From Apostichopus japonicus (Eukaryota; Echinodermata; Holothuroidea; Aspidochirotida; Stichopodidae), in contig NC_092573.1 in assembly GCF_037975245.1 (NCBI RefSeq), positions 13,662,001-13,726,000 on the forward strand: a DNA stretch of 64,000 nt. Reading direction: 5' to 3'. The notes below the pieces were generated by a model that was not told where the DNA came from, did not search any database, and worked only from the letters and a program-made list of their open reading frames with translations. Below, piece by piece: positions 38,701-50,047 of the stretch (positions are counted from its first letter, which is position 1; each line of letters starts with the position of its first letter). A program made the position numbers and the translations under genes.

Positions 38701-41700
38701 AAACCAACTCAGAGTACTGAACTATTAACACTAGACAAATTGCAGCGAAAACTGGCTCTTCCTTCAATTCAGTGATACGATATGATTACAGCCAATTATC
38801 CACACCCTCCCAATATAAGAAATGTACTTGTTTGTGAAGGAACATATTCGTAGGAAGTGTGTTCTTCTGTCCATGGAAATACACTTTCCTATCAGATACT
38901 TCCTTCTACAGCTAAGCCTAACTGTGATACTAAAGTGAGGATTGGACCAATGCAATGAATATTCATTCAAATGTAAATATAACCCTCAAAGTAGACTCCA
39001 TGGTGGTGCTTGCAGCCAGGAGCTTGTTCAAAAGAGTTTGTTTTAATCTAGGGAGTTTGTATCAATGACAAAGCAATCTTAAGCAAAGCCATTTTCTTTT
39101 CCTCCCATCAAAAAAAAAAAAATTACCCACTCAAAAATAACACTTAGAAACAGAGAATAGTTTATTTACCCGAGCCACATTTTTTTTGGGGGTTGTATCT
39201 TCACCGGGTACATATAGTTACTACATCATCTGACCCATTCTTGCATTCATGACATGACTAACCCATGCTTTTAATCCTCTAGCACACATGAGTCCACAGA
39301 CTGCATGACTTTACTAGTACAGGACTTTGTAATGGAAAAGGGAGGGGTAAATGGGATTCTTGTGGATACCTTGTGGCGGTCCAACGCTACTAACTGCTAC
39401 TTGGGCTGGGGGTCCGGCCATCAGCTGTGCCTGGTACTTGCTGTATTCTGCTTGTATCTGTTGAAAACATAAAAACAATCAAAGCAAGATTATTAATTAT
39501 CAAACTTGTATTTCTGTTTTACAAAATTTGCCGTCTGTCCTGCGTCACTTCCTTCTGCCACTTTCTTAACTACTTAGTCATCGAAGATGTATTGTTGCCA
39601 TGGGATGCAAAAACACAAACAAATAACATAAAAAAAAAGAAGAACTGTAAAAGTAAGTTGGCCTGATATTTCGATCCTAGCAGGATCTTCTTCTAAGGGA
39701 AGGGGTTAGGTTGCCCCTTCCCATAATCCTCTCTTTGTCCCTCTACTGTTTATCTCCTACCTCCTATCTTCTCCCTGTTGGTTTCTTTCTTTCTTCTCTC
39801 CATCCCTTGTCTACTAACCCCCTTACATCTATCTCTTTATGTTCACCATGCTCATTAACCTGTCTGTATTCTGTGCGTGTTTTTGTCCCTTCTGTTACTG
39901 TTACTTGTCATTCAGCCTTTGAAGAAGATCCTACTAGGATCGAAACGTCAGGCCAGCTTACTTTTACACATTTTACTTTCTTAATTACTTAAGTGATCGA
40001 AGATGTATTGTTATCATGGGATGCAAAAACACAAACAAAACAACCACAACAAAAAAAGAAGAAGAAAAAACAAAATACTCACAGTCTGAACCAGATTTTC
40101 ACAGAGCTTCTTTGCTGCTTGCAGATTTTCCTGTTTTTGGTGAGTTAGGAAGATATATAAGTTCTCAAACGATTCGCGCCCAGATGCTCTCTCCATCAGA
40201 CCTGAACCTTTACCTCGGAGGTAAACAGATGCCCCTGTTTCTACTCTTATATGGCTCAGAAAGGATCCCTACAAAGAGAAAACAGACAGAGGACATATAT
40301 CACAATAGAATATTCCAATGTTCAAACACTTTATTATCTATAGCTGACCCCTAAATATGGGGGGAGGGGGGACCCACCAAAATCAAAGTATATAGATGCT
40401 TAATTAAAGGTAAGAAAAAAATAACATTTCAAATGATCCCAAGACCCTTCCACTCCTCCCCCCCCCTCCCTCATGCCCCACCCTCTAAAATGCATAAAAC
40501 ATTTTCCCTTACAAATGAATTACCTCCATTTAACAATACTTACCCCAGGACCTTGAATTTTGTCCTTTACATTAAAAGTTGGATGTACATGCTCCAGACC
40601 AACAAAAACCTTTTCCTGGAAAACGTTCTGCAAATAGAATGACACGCAAGGATTGTCATTAATCATCTAAACATTACACATAGAAGCATACTAATTGAAT
40701 TAGAAAATTTAACTTGAAAAAGAGACAAAACTGGGTTGGTCTACACAAAGTAATTATCTTCTTTACATTTTTTTTTCTTATTGTTTTCTTGAGAAAATGA
40801 TTGCCATGATGAGAAATGTATAAAGATAGTATCTTTTAGGGAATGTAAACAAATCAATTCATTTTGTTCTTGTCCAGGCTTATCCTCCTACCCCATCTCC
40901 TACCCCCCTCCCAATTCCTAACCCCCCCACCACTCCCTCTTACTAACAAGAAGAATATACCATTTAGCACATAGCATCACACCACATATAGCATTGCATA
41001 TATATGAGCTACTGTCCTGTACTGGACAATGCTTAACTGGTCTTACCCAGAAAACTCTGTTTGAAAGGGATTGTGGTGGGGCAGAATATGACCCATACTG
41101 GCGGGCAAAGATGGAGCAATATATATATATATATAGATATATCAAACCGCCTGCTGTGAGATCTATAATGAGAGTAACAGTTACTTGTGGTAATATTACT
41201 CAAACCTTCATCTACATAAATCTTGCCCTATCGACAACTCCTTCTACCTTTAAACGATCAAATTAAATACCCGACCGAAAACCAGCAGTATTGCTTTACC
41301 CTCAATATAAAAGTACTTCTTTCGTATCACGACAGGGCTTTAAGTCCCTCTGTCACCTTATTCTTCATTGCTTCACCAACCTCCAGCCCCACCCCCCTCC
41401 CACTCCCCAGACACCCTTCAGATACACTGGATATTTCTATGCAAATAAGTCTCATCTATGTTTAAGTAACTGACAAACAGTTGATTCGAGTCTTCCTGCA
41501 AACTAAAAACAGAAACAATGTTGATTCTCTTCCACCTCTGGTAATGTTCACTTACCCCAACTGCAGGGAGACCAGGGGCAGCTCCCAGAAGTGGCTTTGT
41601 ATTACTTGTTGCAGAATTGTCGCTGAGGTTCTTGTACGATACCTTAGGGGTGGGGGCAGCACCGTGAGAGACATTTCTAATGATATCTATAATTCTGTTG

Positions 41701-44700
41701 ACAGCCACTGGAGAAAACGGGAAAAATAGAGAAAGTCAATCTAAAAAAAATTAAAAAAAATTAGGCGACAGAAAAACAATTTACAAATGCATTTTTATAC
41801 AGAAAAAAAAATCAATGCTAAAACACGAGACAATATATAATATACAAAAAAAAGGATAAAAGCAGAAAATTATCAAACTACAAAAACATGAAATAAATAA
41901 GAGAAACTGAGGTTAAAAGAAGAAAAAAAAATAATCACCCAAGAAAACAGAGAATGACTGATGATGACATTAAAAAGGCAGCTCATCAGTCAACACAGAT
42001 CTTTAATAAATAGCCAAATGAATTTATAAAAAATCTTTCATGCGAACAACACGATTTTCAATACCGCTGGTACTTTTAGAGCAAACAGAGGTAAAAATGA
42101 AAAAAAAAAAAAAGAGTAAAAAAAATTAACCCTAACTTACAACACATAGCACATGCAATTCAACATGTCACTTATAATGAATGACCAGACTTTTATTGAC
42201 ATATCTGTCACCATCTGTTTCAATCAAACCATTTTGTTCTTTTTTTTCGGTTGTTCATTTTCATATATTAAATATTCTAATATAATGTAGGAGAGCAGGT
42301 GCGGGCTATGAGTATAGCGGTAAATGATTTGCAGGGTAAAGAGAAATCAACCTTAAAAAAAAAAATTAGAAACAAAAACGAACTGAACAAGATAAATGTC
42401 AACTCTATTGAGGCTTTTTTTTTTTCTTGGTGCTGATAGAATGGTTATTAGCACGCACTGCGAAAGTAAAAATTATAGTGTAATTTGGGATACAGCTGGT
42501 TGCCTTTGCCCAAAGTACAAAGTGGATATTTTGCCATGCAAAATACAACTGAGAACAAACAGTTTGTTTAAATTGTTGCATTCATAATCAGAACTACTGT
42601 AATGTTTCAAGCCTTTAAAAAGTGTGTTAAATATAAGGTCTAATAATAACACCTTAACAGCAGATGCATCTCTTCTCAAACATAAGGAGATGTAAACCCA
42701 ACCATCATTATCAGTTTATGCGTAAGAGATAGTGTGTTACATATAAGATCTAATACTAACACCTTAACAGCAGATGCATCTGTTCTCAAATGTGTAAACC
42801 CAACCGTCGTTATTGGTTTATGCGTATTGATGTAAACCCAACCATCGTTATCAGTTTATGCGTAAGAGATGGTGTGTTACATATAAGGTCTAATACTAAC
42901 ACCTTAACAGCAGATGCATCTGTTCTCAAATATAAGGTGATGTAAACCCTACTATCATTATCGATTTATGTGTAAGAGATAGTGTGTTACAAATAAGGTC
43001 TAATAATAACATAACACCTTAACAGCAGATGCATCTGTTCTCAAATATAAGGACCATCATTATTGGTTTATGTGTAAGAGATAGAGCTGTTAAGGAAACT
43101 CTTAGTCCATTTGATAGATATCACAGGTTTTAATTTTTTCTTTGCATTCAAGTTTGAAGGCTTGATCAAGTATAAATATGACATCACCTAGGCATTTGTG
43201 CCTCAAGTTTTCAACAAATTCCTTACATATTACAATGTCCACTTTCTGTCATGAAAACAGGGTTCATGAAATGCTGGAGCTAAAAAATTTGAGGATTTCT
43301 TAACATGGCCGAAGGATGGCATATTGGTTGAAATTGGTGTCAACACTGTTAACATTCTACCTTGAAAATATGACAAGAAAAACACAGAGAAAGTCAAAGT
43401 GTTCAGATACTAATGGCACTATGACCTTGGAGATTAACAACACGACAGCCCTCAGACTGGACTATTAAAGCGGAGCAAAGTTTTATCTTTACTGTTTGAG
43501 GGAGTCGTTCATCACATAGTTCTCTATCATATTTCAGCTATTTATCGTTTGGTTTTATATCTTCAGAGCTATTACCATCAACTCCAAAGCCTGATTAACG
43601 ACTAACTGCACCCAACTAGCAAAGAAAAGACATCCACTGTTCTGATTCTGAACGTAATAAATTTTAATAAATTGGTGTAGCTTCGTGAGTGAGCCACTTG
43701 AAAAACAAACGTTTCTTTTTATTTGAATAAAATATAAACCGACTGGTTTATGGACAGGAGAAGGAACAGAATAGGTGAAAGTCATCAACTTACGATCTAC
43801 TTTGTCTTTGGTGAGAGCTTGCACGAATAAATATAACGACCTGTCGCTGCAGACGAAACATAACATTAAAATGGCTTGATAAAAAAGTCGTTGATTAATG
43901 TCATCAAACACGTTCTAGAGTGGAAGTAATTCTACTCATTAGTTGCAAAACTTATGTAGTTGAGTAAAACAAAAGATATAATAAAACTCTCTGGTACATT
44001 TTTCAGATGCATACAGTAGCATATATGCTGTGAATGATCAAATATAATGAAACCCTTAACTAGCATTCATAGTTTGTTATGTTATAATCATTAACATGAA
44101 CATTTTATTTTTCTATTGATACCCATTAGTATGTATGTACGTAGAATCAATAGCGACCATTTATGGGGGTTATCATTGTACCAAGTAGTATCAACTGAAA
44201 CCAACAAACGGTTCCTGAGGTTTTGTGTTTTACGAGCTTAGGAGCCACATACATAGACACACACAAGTGTGTTTTACATGCAGACTGAGGACCCCATTGT
44301 TTCTTTACAACTGTTCAAATATATGTGCCTAACCTTAACATTCCACCGTAACAATAGAATTCTTGTGAGGACAATGTGATGCTTTTTTCAATTTACATCT
44401 GAGGACTTGCAAATCCTTTTGCAAGTCCTCAGTCTATATGTTAAACAAGTAGGCACAAACACAACGCACCAACTTGATTACATAGGTTCCTGATGCTTCC
44501 AGCATACTGTAGGCCCCAAACACAAATGCTGTACTAAGAAAATTGTTATACATTCCACCACTTTCCACTTACCCATAATGCAGTTCATTTCTGCATTGTG
44601 GTTCTTAACTCACCTATACACAGTCAGACTACACCCCTAATATCATTCTATTACTCGATTCAACCTTGAAGGGTATGACTGTTGAATTGGACAGGGAGTA

Positions 44701-47700
44701 CAGTAATCTCTAAATCAACCCAACCACTGCCATTGTTTAGAGTTATAATTAACACAACCACTGCTATTGTTTACAGCAATCTATAAATCAAGCTAACCAC
44801 TGCTATTGTTCAAATTTTGATCTCTTTCTCATGGTGCACAAACCTTGGAGGTGTGTCAAGGTTGGTTCTACATGACATCAAACTTACATTGCACCATTTT
44901 GATACATATGAAATGATAAAGTGACATTGATTTTCTTGCTTGACTGTTAATGTCAAGCAAGAAACCATTAACCATGGCATGGATGGTTGATTACTGTAAC
45001 AGACTTAACCTATCACTGACTTGTGGCATCATGAAAGCAACTTGCAAAGGATAATTGCAAAAAATTAGAAATGTACCCAACCCTGAAATGAAATGGCATG
45101 ACAGTCATAACTATGGCCACACTGTAAGCCGACAGAGTTTAACCAATTATGGTAACATCTGCATCTTGGCAGAAGGGGGGAACCTTATAAGACTTAAAAA
45201 ATTATATTTGGCAGTCACACTTGGCACAGTGGTGCATTGGAGCATCTCAAACCATTTTTTAACCCTTTTGTAGTTAAGTGAAATGTGGCATGCATGCATG
45301 CATGCAGAGACAACTTCAAGTTCTGACTTTATATGAAATGTTGGACATTCTCATTACACTGAATCTTGCAAAAACAGAACAATTTAAACAGACTTATCAC
45401 GACCTAAAAAGGATAGCCCAGAGGAAAATTTTGGCGTTTTAATCTCAATTTTAGGTCTTCATACTTTTCGTATTGTGGGAATTTGGTTCTTGTTCAGCAA
45501 CAAAGACACCTTTCATTCAAAAGGTTTTGAGTTTTTTTCGGCAGTTTATCTAATAGTCACTAAACCATGACGGCCGATGGAATGAGTACTAAGCAATGAC
45601 TCATAGTTTTGATTATGCAATCACAAATTATGCATGATTAAGCAAAAAAAACTGATTGTGATACGTTAACAATGTACCATTGTCAACAGCAGGTGGAACA
45701 AAAACCCAACTGTTTAAACAATGTTGGAAACTGGATGAAACAGCACAGTACAATTTAAAATACCCCATGAGATCTGAGCATCACAAACTGCTATAAGAAT
45801 AAACTGTGCTACTGTAGCAAACCCTGAGTGATGAGTTTTGTCTTCGGAAAAAAATAGACCAAACCATTTTACTACTCCTTTCTACTGATGAAAAATCATA
45901 TTACGTGAGGCTCTTGAGGGCAAATTGATCTTTATCCCTTAACTTAAAGGGATATTCTGGTAACAAACAATGCAAACATTTATGGTGAAGACAAAAGAAT
46001 ATTCCACACTGCTAGCTGAAGTCCCAATCTCAATATTTTGTCCCTAACTCGAGATATGGTTGATTGAAAGTGACCTATCTTGACGGACTAAACCCTCTGT
46101 TACTCAAGGAAGTTAGATCATAGTAAAGGGGGTTTGTGATTGTTATCTGGGAAAATGTTCTCCAAAACTTTTACTTATATGCTTTTATAATCTTCTCCTG
46201 ATTTATCCTTGAAATCTGATTAGTTTCAAATGTTTCTTAGCTGTCAATGTTCACTGGATTTAAAATTTCATCAAAGTGTAACCATTTTGTAGAAATATTC
46301 ATTTCCTCTGTGGATAAATGACTAATGCATAATGAAGAAACTTGAGGGGAAACCCCTCCCAGCAGTTTCTTGCCCTTTAAATACATTAACATATGCAGCA
46401 CAAGAGCAATTAGGAAGCTAATAACCCTGGCTGAAGTTAATACTGCTGGTGGAGAGCAGTATAAATCTTAACAGAGTCAGTGCTTACATGGTTTGATGAC
46501 TGGGAATCGTGTGACATGATACCACAATGATGAAAGAAAGACAGGGGGACATTGCTTGTTGTTGGTAATTTATTTTGCGTGTTCACTCTAACAACACAGA
46601 GCTGAATATGCATTTGTAATAGTTAACCTGATTAGATCCATTTGATATTTGGACATTTGGACATTTGCTGACCCCAAATGACCTTTGACATCCACCCAAA
46701 ATAATAGGGTTCTTGTACTCACTATAAGAAAGAGACATGCCAAATATGAGCAATGCAATGCAACCTTTCGTCAGATATCGTGTTTACAAGGTTTGTGTTT
46801 ATGAATCTTAAAAGGTTCTTGTACTAACTATGGGTGAGCCACATGAACTGCAGAGGTTACACATCTTGAGATATCGTGTTTATAAGCTGGGGCGTCACAT
46901 ACACCCATACATACACACACACACACAAGCCAATTTGACTGCATAGGTTACTTACCTGCCTATGGCAAGTAACCAAAAACAAAGACATTTCAGCAAAAGT
47001 GCCCTGATGACTTTATTCATTCTCTGGTCGCTAGATGCATATACAATATATCACAAAATTGGCAGCTTCTTGATACAAAACAATATGAGGATGTGGTTTA
47101 CGCCTAACAATGCAGAAAGTTTTCAGCCATTTTGAAGAGCAATCCACTACAATTTGCAGGAAATCCTTTTCAGTTAGTGATAATTCTTGTATTTAGATAG
47201 ATTGACTGACTGACTGATTAATTAATTGATAAATTATTCATAACCTACCCTGAAGTGTTAGACAGTTTGTCCTCTTCTGACATGTAGCGCCCTCTAGTTG
47301 ATACAGCTGCCCCCGTTTCACGACTTATCTGAGAGATAAAAGATGTTGTAACTGAGCAATGTGAATATGATGTAAGCAACAAAGGGGTAACCCGAGGACA
47401 GACGAAATGATTGAATGTAACTAAGTTTAGACAGGCTAAACCTGCAAATTACTCCAGGAAGTGGTTCAAAGTTTCATATTGGCAAAATCGAATTCTTCCA
47501 ACAATTTACCACTTTTGCTCTCTATTAACCATAGAAGTCTGATAAAATTTGAAGCTTAAGCAACAACTTTGTGTAGGGTAATAGTTTTGCAAAAATTGTT
47601 TGTAGTGTTTGCATGTTAAGTAGTTTCCATGAATCGGTATCTACCCGTATCTTCGGACAGTCATACCGTTATTGTAATATTCTCACACCGCCTATGTGGA

Positions 47701-50047
47701 GGTCGTGTTTGAGTGGCAGTCGACTCCAAAGACTAAATAAAACTGGTGCACCATCGAAAGCAGCTTTCAGAGTCACGTGGGGTGTCCGAAACAACAGAAA
47801 GTGTTAGAACTACAGATCCAACGAGTCCTTCTCATAGGATGGTTCCCACTGATCCCCATCTAAGCTGTCCTGGTAACTTAATATTTTGAGAAACGACCGT
47901 TTAGGCGATGACAAAAATTGGGATCTAAAATTTTCAATTTGATCGTGCACATATACAGCCCAAATGGACATGTTTGAGAGGAAAATATTTTTGACTTATT
48001 GGGTTTTTTTTTTCTCGTTATCTTTTTAATAGTGAAACAAAACTAAGCAAGAGAGTGCACTCTCTCTCTCCCTCATGGAAATACAACACTGGGACATGTC
48101 CGATATTTTGTATCCGTAAATTACCAGCACTCACCGTATCTTGCATAGTTCTTTTGGTGAGCATGTTACGGCAGTAGACAGGTACGTCGTTGATTTCTAT
48201 CTCAGCCACCACTAACTCGTTCTGGCTCGATCTAGACTTGTCGTTATCCTGTGGACGATAGAAGAAATTCTTGACGGAGTGTCTTCTATTTCTGTGGTGA
48301 GGCATCCATACCGTATTAAACGCTACAGAATGGGACGTGCTTGAAGATTTCATACTGTACTGCTGCATGATAAATTAAGTCTATAGCCTTGGATTTAAAG
48401 TATATATCCAACAATCTACTATACATGTACTGTACGCAGGTGACAAAATAATACAAACCATTAACAACCACTACTGTAAATGCAGGTTTGACGATTTCAT
48501 TTGTTGAATGTAAATACCATTTACTTTAGATAGGAGGGGGTGGGGAGGGAACAAAAGGAATTGAATAGAATTTTGAATAGCAAATAATGCTGTGATATAG
48601 ATAAATATCATCTGGCTGAAATCACTGTTGGCTTTTGTTACAGTACATGTGTGCCAGATGAGCCGTAGCCAAGTATCAATACAGACGACTGGGAATGATC
48701 AAGTGTTCAGTCAATACCAGGGCATATGTAAATTGTGTCATCATCATTATCAATTTTTGCTCCCCATTAGTTTCAATTTTTTCTTTACTTTCGTACTTTA
48801 CTGTTTGTCTCTTTCCTCAACTGGTCAAATACACTTTTGGGGGGTAACATTTGGTTATGAATTGTGATCATGTAAAACACATCCAGGTACAACCTGAATG
48901 TTCACAACTGGATTATTCAGACATAACAACTCGAAGGGAAGACTTCTCTTTATCTCTAATCATAATCGAGGGTAATTAATTAACTACCTTACATGATATC
49001 CATGACATCCATTTTTCTTTTTTAAGCTGCTATTTCTGGTTCTCTATGTAACGTAAATTATACTTAGACGAGTGGTACTACAAACACATACAAATCAGTA
49101 AGCAGTCATCGCATGTCACCCAGTATAAATTATTACTGTTATGTGTCATAACCAAGGAATAAACAAAAAGTAATATTACAAACAGGAGCTGAAAAAGTCA
49201 ATTATTCATACCGTTCTTATATAGTGGTTTAGAAAGACACCTTATCCCACGTCTTACGTCGAGAGCATGTACAATGTTTTGCAAGTACAATGTTTTGAAT
49301 ACTAATTAGTACTATGTCGAGAGCATGTACAAAGTTATGAATGCTAAGCCTAATTAGTACTACATCAAGAACATGTACAAAGTTTTGAATACTAATTAGT
49401 AAAAGGTCAAGAGCGTGTACAAAGTTTTAAATGCTAATTAGTACTACATCAAGAGTATGTACAAAGGTTATAATACTACTTAGTACTACGTAGAGAGCAT
49501 GTTCAATGTTTGAATACTTATTAGTACTACCTACAAAGCATGTAGAATGTTTGAATACTAATTAGTACTATGTCGAGAGCATGTACAATGTTTTACAAGT
49601 ACACTGTTTTGAATACTAATTAGTGCTATGTCAAGAGCATGTTCAAAGTTTTGAACTAATTAGTACTACTGTACGTTGAAGCATGTAGAATGTTTACTAG
49701 CCCCCAACAAATACGACTGAAACATTAACTGACACTTTGTAGTTTACTGCACAACTTGAAAGGAACAGTAACACATACCTTTGATTTATTCATTTTCCCT
49801 TTAGCAGCTAGAACTGCATTGATCTTAGCAAGGAACAGTAAGATATACCTTTGATTTATTCATTTGTAATTTGCCTTTAGCAGCTAGAACTGCATTGATC
49901 TTAGCAGCAGCAGCCGCGGCAGCCTCCAGACTACTGACTGACGGTACCACTGGAGGGCCAGGAGGGGTGATAGGTCCCATCCCTAACAGGGGGGCCTGGG
50001 TCATTGGTTGAAAGCCATAAGTCCTTGGTGCGTCCCACTTTGATTTC
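26373..50047 (-). CDS. KHDC4: KHDC4 (BLOM7/KIAA0907), KH-domain pre-mRNA splicing cofactor, 16 exons mapped
   Basis: Nuclear RNA-binding protein with KH-type domains that promotes pre-mRNA splicing. Sixteen minus-strand exons join in continuous phase to about 1,166 codons. Conserved landmarks in order: [73 protein letters not shown] and [11 protein letters not shown] (first KH); [60 protein letters not shown] and [16 protein letters not shown] (second KH-like); Pro/Gln-rich middle; [10 protein letters not shown]; acidic [16 protein letters not shown]-terminal QPFWMARH. Human KHDC4 is about 614 residues; most of the excess here is exon 11. The start codon and a short first exon lie to the right of 50047 and were not identified. 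Confidence 0.94.
26786..30134 (-). other. KHDC4: KHDC4 last intron (3.3 kb)
   Basis: AT-rich with long A and T runs (for example near 26970). No coding exon, RNA gene or recognisable mobile element seen. Confidence 0.6.
30135..30214 (-). CDS. KHDC4: KHDC4 exon O
   Basis: 80 nt. Acceptor TTCCTTAG|A, donor CAAG|GTCAGT. Encodes [20 protein letters not shown], the counterpart of human RQLMPPPAFPVTGIK. Confidence 0.9.
30710..30900 (-). CDS. KHDC4: KHDC4 exon N
   Basis: 191 nt. Acceptor CTTGCAG|AGA, donor ACG|GTATGG. Encodes [20 protein letters not shown] and [17 protein letters not shown]. Repeats the FGRRRRF motif of exon M. Confidence 0.87.
31395..31665. repeat. C-rich tandem repeat, about 100-bp unit, three copies
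   Basis: Units share CTTGTAAT-(poly-C)-ACAATCATATCTGTT and AATATCCTCCATTCCAT, then CATATACCCCAAACCCCCTA. Ends about 70 bp from the donor of KHDC4 exon M. Confidence 0.9.
31739..31851 (-). CDS. KHDC4: KHDC4 exon M
   Basis: 113 nt. Acceptor TTTTGCTAG|CC, donor GAG|GTAAAT. Encodes [20 protein letters not shown], aligning with human KRRFTEELPDE. Confidence 0.88.
32809..33064 (-). CDS. KHDC4: KHDC4 exon L
   Basis: 256 nt. Acceptor TTTGCCAG|GCT, donor CCAG|GTAACG. Encodes [20 protein letters not shown] to [16 protein letters not shown]. Phase 0 in, phase 1 out. Confidence 0.87.
34110..34690 (+). repeat. Interspersed repeat family A, copy 2 (longest uninterrupted)
   Basis: Begins AAAGGGATATTC, includes ACAAACAATG, TCCCTAACT.GAGATATGG, GGAAGTTGGATCA, CCTCTGGAAATAAATGA, AAAGTGCCCTGATGAC and CCTAACGATGCAGAAA. 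The same order is found at 45.95-47.13 kb. Confidence 0.85.
34863..36047 (-). CDS. KHDC4: KHDC4 exon K, giant Gln/Pro-rich exon (395 codons)
   Basis: 1,185 nt, open throughout. Acceptor CATTTTTAG|CTT, donor CACAG|GTAAAG. Extremely rich in Gln, Pro, His, Val and Ser. Includes three tandem PPPHSQ-type units near 35130-35190 and a polyGln run ([10 protein letters not shown]) near its end. Likely disordered, prion-like or coactivator-like. Human KHDC4 has a far shorter Pro/Gln region here. Confidence 0.88.
36683..36849 (-). CDS. KHDC4: KHDC4 exon J
   Basis: 167 nt. Acceptor GTTTCTAG|CA, donor GGT|GTAAGT. Encodes [20 protein letters not shown] and [20 protein letters not shown]. Phase-compatible with I and K. 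Confidence 0.86.
37323..37463 (-). CDS. KHDC4: KHDC4 exon I
   Basis: 141 nt. Acceptor TTTCAG|CT, donor CCTG|GTAAGA. Low-complexity Pro/Val/Ala/Ser sequence with [20 protein letters not shown]. Placed by phase and position. Confidence 0.85.
39370..39457 (-). CDS. KHDC4: KHDC4 exon H
   Basis: 88 nt. Acceptor TTCAACAG|ATA, donor CAAG|GTATCC. Encodes [20 protein letters not shown], equivalent to human HAEYSRFVNQ, opening the Pro-rich tail. Confidence 0.9.
39561..40068. mobile_element. MITE-like hairpin element flanked by direct repeats, filling a KHDC4 intron
   Basis: Inverted arms of about 45 bp (39652-39700 and 39918-39966, with TTTCGATCCTA.AGGATCTTCTTC) enclose about 220 bp. Outside them lie about 85-bp direct copies (39561-39645 and 39974-40065, with CATCGAAGATGTATTGTT and GGGATGCAAAAACACAAACA). 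A partial relative lies at 24080-24170. The family is not identified. Confidence 0.8.
40083..40268 (-). CDS. KHDC4: KHDC4 exon G
   Basis: 186 nt, 62 codons. Acceptor TTTGTAG|GGA, donor ACT|GTGAGT. Encodes [40 protein letters not shown] and [13 protein letters not shown], the best conserved block of KHDC4. Confidence 0.95.
40544..40627 (-). CDS. KHDC4: KHDC4 exon F
   Basis: 84 nt, 28 codons. Acceptor TTGCAG|AAC, donor GGG|GTAAGT. Encodes [20 protein letters not shown] and QGPG, start of the second KH-like domain. Confidence 0.94.
41556..41707 (-). CDS. KHDC4: KHDC4 exon E
   Basis: 152 nt. Acceptor TCTCCAG|TG, donor GGG|GTAAGT. Encodes [16 protein letters not shown] (last helix of the first KH) and a linker ending [14 protein letters not shown]. 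Confidence 0.92.
42620..43085. repeat. Tandem array, about 110-bp unit, four copies
   Basis: Each unit has ATATAAGGTCTAATA.TAAC, ACCTTAACAGCAGATGCATC and a segment ending TTTATGYGTAAGAGAT. The second unit is expanded by an internal duplication. In the KHDC4 intron between exons D and E. Confidence 0.92.
43794..43846 (-). CDS. KHDC4: KHDC4 exon D
   Basis: Only 53 nt. Acceptor TCTGCAG|C, donor ATC|GTAAGT. Encodes [17 protein letters not shown], matching the human DRPLYLHVQG...ELVDRA strand-helix of the first KH domain. Confidence 0.92.
44399..44432. repeat. Perfect hairpin, 15-bp stem, 4-base loop
   Basis: CTGAGGACTTGCAAA, TCCT, then the exact reverse complement. In the KHDC4 intron between exons C and D. 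Confidence 0.95.
44932..44964. repeat. Perfect hairpin, 13-bp stem, 7-base loop
   Basis: TTTCTTGCTTGAC, TGTTAAT, then the exact reverse complement. 500 bp from the hairpin at 44399. Confidence 0.95.
45945..47135 (+). repeat. Interspersed repeat family A, copy 3, split by a 640-bp insertion
   Basis: First part 45945-46335, second part 46972-47135; together they match copy 2 end to end. The intervening segment carries a TGACCTTTGAC-family repeat ending in ACACACACA. Confidence 0.83.
47249..47328 (-). CDS. KHDC4: KHDC4 exon C
   Basis: 80 nt. Acceptor CTCTCAG|ATA, donor AGG|GTAGGT. Encodes [20 protein letters not shown], the KH GXXG-type region ([13 protein letters not shown] in human). Confidence 0.93.
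48135..48248 (-). CDS. KHDC4: KHDC4 exon B
   Basis: 114 nt, 38 codons. Acceptor CCACAG|GAT, donor ACG|GTGAGT. Encodes [20 protein letters not shown] and LTKRTMQDT, nearly residue-for-residue the human segment starting the first KH region. Confidence 0.95.
49255..49690. repeat. Degenerate minisatellite, about 45-57 bp unit
   Basis: About nine copies built on GTCGAGAGCATGTACAATGT and TTTGAATACTAATTAGTACT, in the intron between KHDC4 exons A and B. Confidence 0.9.
49761..49906. repeat. Tandem duplication of KHDC4 exon A end including its splice donor
   Basis: Copy 49831-49906 spans the exon end and donor; copy 49761-49830 is an almost exact second copy in the intron. On the minus strand the intronic copy still reads [17 protein letters not shown] followed by GTATGTG. 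The copies differ by exactly six bases inside the coding part. Confidence 0.93.
49849..50047 (-). CDS. KHDC4: KHDC4 exon A (first mapped exon)
   Basis: Encodes [11 protein letters not shown], a Pro-rich stretch, then [20 protein letters not shown], the N-terminal signature of KHDC4. Donor AAG|GTATAT. The acceptor may be TATAG|G (used here) or GGAAG|G five bases upstream; both leave the same frame. Its last 57 nt and donor are duplicated in the following intron. Confidence 0.88.

Noticed and set aside
39363-39370. Possible U12-type donor GTATCC after KHDC4 exon H
   Set aside because: The bases after GTATCC are AC rather than TT, and no TCCTTAAC-like branch site precedes the exon I acceptor. 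Treated as an ordinary GT-AG intron.
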